Positions 55,645 to 60,921 of a stretch of DNA of 60,921 nt are shown one piece after another; the first letter of the stretch is position 1, and every line of letters begins with the position of its first letter. The stretch lies in assembly GCA_027315365.1 (NCBI GenBank), contig DAHUYF010000177.1:1-60921 (forward strand). The letters are read 5' to 3'. The position numbers and the translations under genes are program-made. This DNA comes from Rhodospirillales bacterium (GTDB taxonomy: Bacteria; Pseudomonadota; Alphaproteobacteria; ATCC43930; CGMCC-115725). The notes beneath the pieces were generated by a model. That model saw only the letters and a program-made list of their open reading frames with translations, was not told the origin of the DNA and did no database searches.

Positions 55645-56417
55645 CGCGCCTGGCGCGTCGCGCCACGCGCCTCGGCCGGCAACCCGCGTACGCCGCTCAG
55701 CACGGCTTCCGTCAGGTCCGCGCCGGCCAGATCGGCGCCGGTGAGGTCGGCGCCGGTAAGGTCGGCGTGGAACAGATCGGCGCGCGCGAGGTTGGCGTGC
55801 GACAGATCGGCATGGGCGAGGCGCGCGAAGGCCAGACCTACGCCGCGCAAATTCGCCTGCGAAAGATCGGCGCCGGTGAGGTCGCAGCCGGTCCAGTCAT
55901 TCGACAGGTTGGGGCGCGGCTCGCGACGCGGCTCGCGGCCGAGCTGCGCCCGCGTCAGGTTTGCGCCGCTGAGATTGGCCCGGCCGAGCCGCACCATGAT
56001 GTCGGCACCCGTCAGATTGGCGCCGGCAAAGTTAGGCGCCTCGCCGTCGGCGATGTCCAGGGTCGAATAGGCCACTGCGGCGAGCAGGCTGGCATGGGAG
56101 AGATCGGCGCCGGCGAAATTCGTGCGGATGATCGCGGTGTTGTCGAGATCGGCGCCGGCGAGATCGGCGCGGGACAGATCGGCGTCGGAAAGGTCCGCGC
56201 CGTAGAGGTTGGCGCCGCGCAGATCGGCGTGCCGGAAGTCGAGGCCGCTCAAATCGAGCTCGCTGAGATCGCGGCCGGCAAAACCAGCGGGGTGTCCGGG
56301 GGTTGCCTTGGCCAGGGCCGCGCTCACCTCCTTCAAACTGACGTGCCCATCGCCGTTCCCCGCGCCGCCGAGCAGGGCGACCAACGCCAAGCCTGTGCAC
56401 ACTCGACGCAGCACCAT
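55641..56417 (-). CDS. Exported pentapeptide-repeat protein
   Basis: The 258-residue protein has a hydrophobic N-terminus (VCTGLALVALLGGAGNGDG) and then pentapeptide repeats from about residue 45 to 240, for example LRGANLYGADLSDADLSRADLAGADL and LTGADLTGADLAGADL. The N-terminal signal is short, with GHVSLKEVSAALAKA following. Pentapeptide proteins fold as a right-handed four-sided helix, some mimicking DNA. It is the second one in the window but is exported, unlike that at 36961. It starts the unit with the DUF1194 gene. Confidence 0.8.
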   Translation of the reverse strand: MVLRRVCTGLALVALLGGAGNGDGHVSLKEVSAALAKATPGHPAGFAGRDLSELDLSGLDFRHADLRGANLYGADLSDADLSRADLAGADLDNTAIIRTNFAGADLSHASLLAAVAYSTLDIADGEAPNFAGANLTGADIMVRLGRANLSGANLTRAQLGREPRREPRPNLSNDWTGCDLTGADLSQANLRGVGLAFARLAHADLSHANLARADLFHADLTGADLTGADLAGADLTEAVLSGVRGLPAEARGATRQAR

Positions 56418-56593
56418 CGCCCTCCGGCCAGAGGTTCAGCCCGATCCACCCGCCTCGATCGATCCTATCAGACGGGCGCCGCGCGGCGTAGGCCGCCACG
56501 GCCGGCGCGCCACGGCATCTCTTTGTCGCTCCGACGGGGCGCCGCCGGGCAAGACCCGGCAATCGCCCGGCGCTTGCGCCACAGGGATGCGCT

Positions 56594-57130
56594 TCAGCGC
56601 CCGATGCGACCGGGCGAGCGATGGTGGTCCTGGCGCAGCAGTTGGCGTGCTCGCTCGATCAGCCGATCGAAAAGCCGGTCGAGCATCGCGCGCTCGCCGG
56701 GCGAGAAGCCGGCAAGGAGCTCTTCGTTGCGTGCGACCGCGGCCGAAATCAGTTTGCGGTAGAGCCGGATCCCCTCCCTCGACAGCGAGATCTCGATCTC
56801 GCGATGGCTGCGGCGGCTCGGCTCGCGCCGGATCAGCTTGCGCACCACCAAGCTGGAGACGCCGCGACTGATCTGGCTCTTGTCGAGGCCGGCGCGCCGG
56901 GCGAGCTCGTTCAGCGAGCATGGCGGGCGCTCGCCCACAAGGGCGAGGATGCGCCATTCGAGCCGCGGCAGCCCGACCAGTCGGCGATAGCGCTGCGCCG
57001 CGCTGCGCCCGATCAAATTGGCGGCGACGATGATCTTCGAGCCCGGTAGCGCCTCGGTCGAGGTCCAGCTTTCGGAAGCGGGGCGGGGGATGGCGTGGCG
57101 CGCGGGCATGACGGTATCGGGTCGAGTCAT
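56594..57130 (-). CDS. MarR-family transcriptional regulator
   Basis: The 178-residue protein has a winged helix of the MarR type: LPRLEWRILALVGERPPCSLNELARRAGLDKSQISRGVSSLVVRKLIRREPSRRSHREIEISLSREG, between N- and C-terminal dimerising helices. It should repress until it binds an aromatic-type ligand. It is divergent from the solute-binding protein and oxygenase genes, 111 bases away, with a palindrome between them. The ATG at 57130 or one at 57109 could be the start. Confidence 0.87.
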   Translation of the reverse strand: MTRPDTVMPARHAIPRPASESWTSTEALPGSKIIVAANLIGRSAAQRYRRLVGLPRLEWRILALVGERPPCSLNELARRAGLDKSQISRGVSSLVVRKLIRREPSRRSHREIEISLSREGIRLYRKLISAAVARNEELLAGFSPGERAMLDRLFDRLIERARQLLRQDHHRSPGRIGR

Positions 57131-57152
57131 TGGACCGGTCGCAGCGGTCGCC

Positions 57153-57165
57153 GTCAACCGTTGAC
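57153..57165. promoter_or_regulatory. Probable MarR operator
   Basis: GTCAAC-C-GTTGAC is a perfect 13-base palindrome in the gap between the MarR gene and the binding-protein gene. It overlaps the -35 of the rightward promoter, so a bound dimer would block that promoter. The match to MarR is from position and symmetry only. Confidence 0.6.
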
Positions 57166-57190
57166 TCTCGCAACTGTGCCATGCCTTAAT
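57161..57190 (+). promoter_or_regulatory. Promoter of the binding protein-oxygenase unit
   Basis: TTGACT (57161-57166) lies 18 bases before CTTAAT (57185-57190). Its -35 is covered by the palindrome at 57153-57165. The transcript start would be about 45 bases before the ATG at 57242. Confidence 0.45.
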
Positions 57191-57241
57191 CGAGGCAAAA
57201 TCGTGCGCTGGCGAGCGAAGCGAAGGGGAGGGACGGCGGCG

Positions 57242-58450
57242 ATGGGGGCGAAGAGACTTGGCGCTCGGCTGCGCCGAGCGGTTTGCACGATGGCGATTTC
57301 GGTGCTGCCTGCGGCGGCGCTCGCCGCGCCGGGGGGCGGCGACAGCGGCCTCCTTCTCGGCCAGACGATGCCTTATAGCGGGCCGATCTCGGCCTATTCG
57401 ACCGTGGGCAAGGCGATGGCCGCCTACCTCGACAAGGTCAATGACGAGGGCGGCGTCAATGGACGCAAGATCCGCCTCATCAGCCTGGACGACGGTTACA
57501 GTCCGCCCAAGACGGTCGAGCAGACGCGCAGGCTGGTCGAACAGGACCAGGTCTTGTTCATCTTCGGGTCCTTGGGCACCGCGACGCAGTCGGCGGTGCA
57601 GAAATACCTGAACGCGAAGAAGGTGCCGCAACTTTTCATCCAGAGCGGCGCGCGCAAATGGAACGACCCGCAGCATTTCCCCTGGTCGATGGCCGGGCTG
57701 CCGAGCTCCTACACCGAGGCGGGCGCCTATGCCAGGTACCTGCTTGCCGTGAAGCCGCAGGCTCGGATCGCGGTGCTCTATCAGAACGACGATTTCGGCA
57801 AGGATTATCTCGCGGGACTGCGGGACGGACTCGGCGAGAGGGCGCACGCCATGATCGCGAGCACGCAATCCTACGAGGTTACCGATCCGACCATCGATTC
57901 ACAGGTCGCGACCCTGGCCGCCTCCGGCGCCGATACCCTGTTCAGCTTTTCCGTCGGCAAGGCCACGGTGCAGGCGATCCGCAAAACCGCCGATATAGGC
58001 TGGCATCCGCTCTTCTTCATCACCTCGGTGTCGCAGTCCAAGGCGACCGTGCTGACCCCGGCCGGGCTCGATCGCGCAAACGGCATCATCTCCGCCGCCT
58101 TCGAGAAGGATCCGAGCGATCCGCAATGGGCCGCCGACGCCGATGTCCGGGAATACCGCGCCTGGATGAAGCGCTACTATCCCGCGGGCGACCCGGGCGA
58201 CCTCCTCAACGTCGCCGGCGACATCGAGGCGCGGCTCGTGGTCGAGGTGCTGCGGCGCTGCGGCGATGATCTGAGTCGCGATAACGTGCTGCGCCAGGCG
58301 ACGCATCTCGACCACGTCGCGTTGCCGCTGCTGCTGCCGGGCATCACGGTGAGCACCACGCTGCAGGATTACCGCGTCATTCGCGAATTCCGCCTGCAGC
58401 GTTTCGACGGCACGCGCTGGGTATTGTTCGGCGATCCCGTCGGCGGTTGA
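57242..58450 (+). CDS. Branched-chain-type periplasmic binding protein (Peripla_BP_6)
   Basis: The 402-residue protein has a signal peptide (AVCTMAISVLPAAALA) and a LivJ-like fold: LLLGQTMPYSGPISAYSTVGKAMAAYLDKVNDEGGVNGRKIRLISLDDGYSPPKTVEQTRRLVEQDQVLFIFGSLGTATQ, then IAVLYQNDDFGKDYLAGLRDGL. Such proteins bring amino acids, amides or aromatic acids to ABC importers. No permease or ATPase genes are near. The GGGGAGG region lies ahead of the ATG. The pairing with a Rieske oxygenase suggests an aromatic or cyclic ligand. Confidence 0.88.
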   Translation: MGAKRLGARLRRAVCTMAISVLPAAALAAPGGGDSGLLLGQTMPYSGPISAYSTVGKAMAAYLDKVNDEGGVNGRKIRLISLDDGYSPPKTVEQTRRLVEQDQVLFIFGSLGTATQSAVQKYLNAKKVPQLFIQSGARKWNDPQHFPWSMAGLPSSYTEAGAYARYLLAVKPQARIAVLYQNDDFGKDYLAGLRDGLGERAHAMIASTQSYEVTDPTIDSQVATLAASGADTLFSFSVGKATVQAIRKTADIGWHPLFFITSVSQSKATVLTPAGLDRANGIISAAFEKDPSDPQWAADADVREYRAWMKRYYPAGDPGDLLNVAGDIEARLVVEVLRRCGDDLSRDNVLRQATHLDHVALPLLLPGITVSTTLQDYRVIREFRLQRFDGTRWVLFGDPVGG

Positions 58451-58463
58451 CCAAGGAGGGGCG

Positions 58464-59663
58464 ATGGACAGGCAAAGCGACGGCAAGCCGATCGATACCG
58501 GCACGGCCTATCACCGCCCGCCGGCGCGCCACCGTGCCGAGCTCACCGAGGTGTCGCGCGGAACGCCGATGGGCGAGCTGCTGCGACGCTACTGGCATCC
58601 CATCGGCCTGTCGTCGGACGCCGGCCGCACGCCGCGTCAACTGCGCGTGCTCGGCGAGGACCTCGTGCTGTTTCGGGACGGCGGCGGCAGGCCGGGCCTG
58701 GTCTGGGCGCGCTGCTGCCACCGCGGGACCACGCTCTATTACGGCAAGGTCGAAGAGCGCGGCATCCGCTGCTGCTACCACGGCTGGCTCTTCGATGCCG
58801 AAGGGCGCTGCCTCGAGCAGCCCTGCGAACCCGAGCTCGGACGGAAGCGACACGCGATCAGGCAGCCCTGGTATCCGGTCGAGGAACGCTATGGACTGAT
58901 CTTCGCCTATATGGGGCCGCCCGAGAAGAAGCCGGCGCTGCCGCGCTACGAGTGCCTCGACGTGCTGGACGATGGCGAGCAGGTCGCCGCCGACGACACC
59001 AGCATCGGCAGCGGCGGCGACGTCGTCGCCCCCTGCAACTGGCTGCAGCACTACGAAAACGTCATGGATCCCTATCATGTGCCGATCCTGCACGGCAGCT
59101 TCAGCGGCACGCAATTCGCCGAGGTGATGAACCAGATGCCGCAGGTGAGCTGGGAGGCCACCGAGCGCGGCGTCAAATCGCAGCAGCTCCGCCGGCTCGA
59201 GGACGGGACGCTCATGCGCCGCATCACCGAGGTCGCGCTGCCGACGTTGCGCGTCGTGCCGAACCCCTATCTCGGCACCCTCGGACGCGTCGAGTCGATC
59301 GGCTGGACCCTGCCGATCGACGACACCCATTACCGCATCTACGTGGCGGGACGGATCAGGCAGGCGGGCGTGATCCTGCCGCGCGCCGCCGGCGCCGCGG
59401 CGCGCAAACGCTGGCACGACATGACCCCCGAAGAGCGGCGCGACTTTCCCGGCGATTGGGAGGCGCAGACCGGTCAGGGACCCATCACCCTCCATTCCGA
59501 GGAGCATCTTGCCGCCAGCGACAAGGGGATCGCAATGCTGCGCCGCCTGTTGAAGCGCCAGGTGGAGGCCGTGGCCGAAGGCAAGGACCCGATCGGCGTC
59601 GGCTTCGATCCGGATGCGCCGCCGGTGCGCTTCGAGGCCGGCAACTGGGTGGCGTCAGGCTGA
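58464..59663 (+). CDS. Rieske non-haem iron oxygenase, alpha subunit
   Basis: The 399-residue protein has the Rieske centre C84-x-H86 and C103-x2-H106 (WARCCHRGT, CCYHGWLF) and the mononuclear iron ligands H205 and H210 in NVMDPYHVPILHGSF, with Asp202 in the bridging position. It belongs to the phthalate/vanillate type with a homo-oligomeric alpha subunit. GGAGG lies before the ATG, 13 bases after the binding protein stop. No ferredoxin or reductase gene follows, so electrons must come from elsewhere. The substrate is unknown. Confidence 0.92.
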   Translation: MDRQSDGKPIDTGTAYHRPPARHRAELTEVSRGTPMGELLRRYWHPIGLSSDAGRTPRQLRVLGEDLVLFRDGGGRPGLVWARCCHRGTTLYYGKVEERGIRCCYHGWLFDAEGRCLEQPCEPELGRKRHAIRQPWYPVEERYGLIFAYMGPPEKKPALPRYECLDVLDDGEQVAADDTSIGSGGDVVAPCNWLQHYENVMDPYHVPILHGSFSGTQFAEVMNQMPQVSWEATERGVKSQQLRRLEDGTLMRRITEVALPTLRVVPNPYLGTLGRVESIGWTLPIDDTHYRIYVAGRIRQAGVILPRAAGAAARKRWHDMTPEERRDFPGDWEAQTGQGPITLHSEEHLAASDKGIAMLRRLLKRQVEAVAEGKDPIGVGFDPDAPPVRFEAGNWVASG

Positions 59664-59713
59664 GGAGCGGCGCAAAGGCGGGAAAAGCGACGTAGATTTC
59701 GATATCAAGGCGC

Positions 59714-60921
59714 TCACCGCCCCGACACGTCGCTGCCGAGCAGGATCCGGCGATAGCTCAGCGCCTCCGCCACGTGGAGGCGTCGCACGCCGTCGGCGGC
59801 GTCGAGATCGGCCAGCGTGCGCGCGACGCGCAGCACGCGGTGATATCCGCGCGCCGAGAGATGCAGGCGCTCGGCCGCCGCCAGGAGGAGGCGCTTGCCC
59901 TCGGCGTCGGGCGCGGCCAGCTCGTCGAGCAGTTGCCCGTCCAGCTCGGCATTGGTGCGGATGCGCCGCTCCGCCGGCAGTCGTGCATAGCGCGCCCGCT
60001 GCCGCGCCCGCGCCGCCACCACCCGCGCCGCCACCTCGGCCGAGCCCTCCGCCGGCGGCGGCAGCGCGAGGTCGGCGGGCTTGACCGCCGGCACGTCGAT
60101 GTGGAGATCGATGCGGTCGAACAGCGGGCCTGAGATCTTCGACTGGTAGTCCTGCGCGCATTTGGGCGCCCGGCCGCACGCCAGCGCGGCGTCGTCCAGA
60201 TGCCCGCAGCGGCAGGGATTCATCGCCGCCACCAGCTGCACGCGCGCGGGATATGTGACATGCGCGTGGACCCGCGCCACGCTGGCGCGGCCGTTCTCCA
60301 ACGGCTGGCGCAGCGCCTCCAGGGTGGCGCGCTGGAACTCCGGCAACTCGTCGAGGAACAGCACGCCCAGATGCGCCAAGGACACCTCGCCCGGCCGCGC
60401 GCGCTGGCCGCCACCGACCAGCGCCGCCAGCGAGGCGGAATGGTGGGGGTCGCGGAACGGCCGCTGCCGCATCAGCCGGCCCTCGCGCAGCTGACCCGCC
60501 ACCGAATGGATCATGCTGACCTCGAGCGCCTCGGCCGGGTCGAGCGGCGGCAGCAGCCCCGGCAGCCGCGCCGCCAGCATCGACTTGCCCGAGCCCGGCG
60601 GGCCGATCATTAGCAGGTTGTGGCCGCCCGCCGCCGCCACTTCGAGGGCACGCTTGGCGGTTTCCTGGCCCTTGATGTCCCGGAGGTCGAGGGCCGAGGC
60701 CGGCGCCTCGGCAATGCGCGGCTCGGGCCGGCCCAGCACCTGGGTGCCCTTGAAATGGTTGATCAGCGCCAGCAGCGAGGCGGGCGCGAGCACCTCGATG
60801 CCACCGGCCCAGGCCGCCTCGCCGCCCGAGGCGGCGGGACAGATGATGCCGCGGCCGGCAGCGGCGGCGCCCATCGCCGCCGGCAGCACCCCGGCCACCG
60901 GCAGCAGCGCGCCGTCGAGCG
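59714..60921 (-). CDS. comM: YifB/ComM-type Mg-chelatase-like AAA protein (partial at window end)
   Basis: The 403 or so residues seen are the C-terminal four-fifths of a protein of about 510. The frame is open to the edge, reading LDGALLPVAGVLPAAM there, so the N-terminus lies outside. It shows IKGQETAKRALEVAAAGGHNLLMIGPPGSGKSMLAARLPGLLPPL with Walker A GPPGSGKS, HLGVLFLDELPEF (Walker B), and CRCGHLDD. ComM helicases promote branch migration of DNA taken up in natural transformation; other YifB roles are unknown. Confidence 0.92.
   Translation of the reverse strand, partial: LDGALLPVAGVLPAAMGAAAAGRGIICPAASGGEAAWAGGIEVLAPASLLALINHFKGTQVLGRPEPRIAEAPASALDLRDIKGQETAKRALEVAAAGGHNLLMIGPPGSGKSMLAARLPGLLPPLDPAEALEVSMIHSVAGQLREGRLMRQRPFRDPHHSASLAALVGGGQRARPGEVSLAHLGVLFLDELPEFQRATLEALRQPLENGRASVARVHAHVTYPARVQLVAAMNPCRCGHLDDAALACGRAPKCAQDYQSKISGPLFDRIDLHIDVPAVKPADLALPPPAEGSAEVAARVVAARARQRARYARLPAERRIRTNAELDGQLLDELAAPDAEGKRLLLAAAERLHLSARGYHRVLRVARTLADLDAADGVRRLHVAEALSYRRILLGSDVSGR

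Overview
The window is a high-GC (roughly two-thirds G+C) chromosome segment from an alphaproteobacterium, most likely of the Rhodospirillales type. The main evidence is gene order: hemE-hemH-hemJ-rho facing ppsR-maf-aroE-coaE-dnaQ, then secB, a Tim44-like gene, mltA, smr, hslVU and hisBHAFE-hinT. That block is characteristic of alphaproteobacterial chromosomes, and a SAM-II riboswitch, a class found mainly in Alphaproteobacteria, is also present.

Layout. 1-374 is gene-free and rich in possible hairpins. 375-1313 is an IS1595-family transposase. 1495-6769 holds a receiver protein, a broken class III cyclase, a DHA2-type MFS pump, a dienelactone hydrolase, a quinone oxidoreductase and a TPR protein. 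6841-17 kb is the conserved haem/rho and ppsR-to-dnaQ core with secB, a Tim44-like gene and mltA. About 18.2-22.7 kb is an accessory insert between mltA and smr: three small exported proteins, one frameshifted, and lutABC for lactate oxidation. 22.7-27.7 kb carries smr, an XRE regulator, a PAS protein, a receiver, small proteins, hslVU and a DUF3455 protein. 27.9-32.0 kb is the his operon, with a GNAT gene between hisH and hisA, ending in hinT.

32.1-47.0 kb is accessory: a PAS histidine kinase; a sulfur unit (SAM-II riboswitch, terminator, cysH, TSUP permease); a solute-binding protein; a pentapeptide-repeat protein; a chemoreceptor; a divergent cis-prenyltransferase; a MetF-like protein; a cupin; two flavin reductases; and an S9A peptidase. 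47.1-53.8 kb is a divergent locus. An RND pump and its adaptor run leftward. A BigR/SqrR-like ArsR repressor, a DUF2892 protein, a sulfide:quinone oxidoreductase and a DUF302 protein run rightward, and FNR/FixK-type sites lie upstream of the oxidoreductase. 53.9-56.4 kb encodes small envelope proteins. 56.6-59.7 kb is a MarR regulator divergent from a solute-binding protein and a Rieske oxygenase. A comM-type AAA gene runs off the right edge.

How the genes work together. Two separate sulfur circuits stand out. In the first, S-adenosylmethionine probably shuts off sulfate reduction (cysH) and a permease through a riboswitch and attenuator. In the second, reactive sulfur species and low oxygen probably induce sulfide oxidation and, by the shared intergenic region, perhaps the RND pump. 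The third clear regulatory unit is the MarR-controlled binding protein and oxygenase. Function calls rest on motifs read by eye; no database search was possible.
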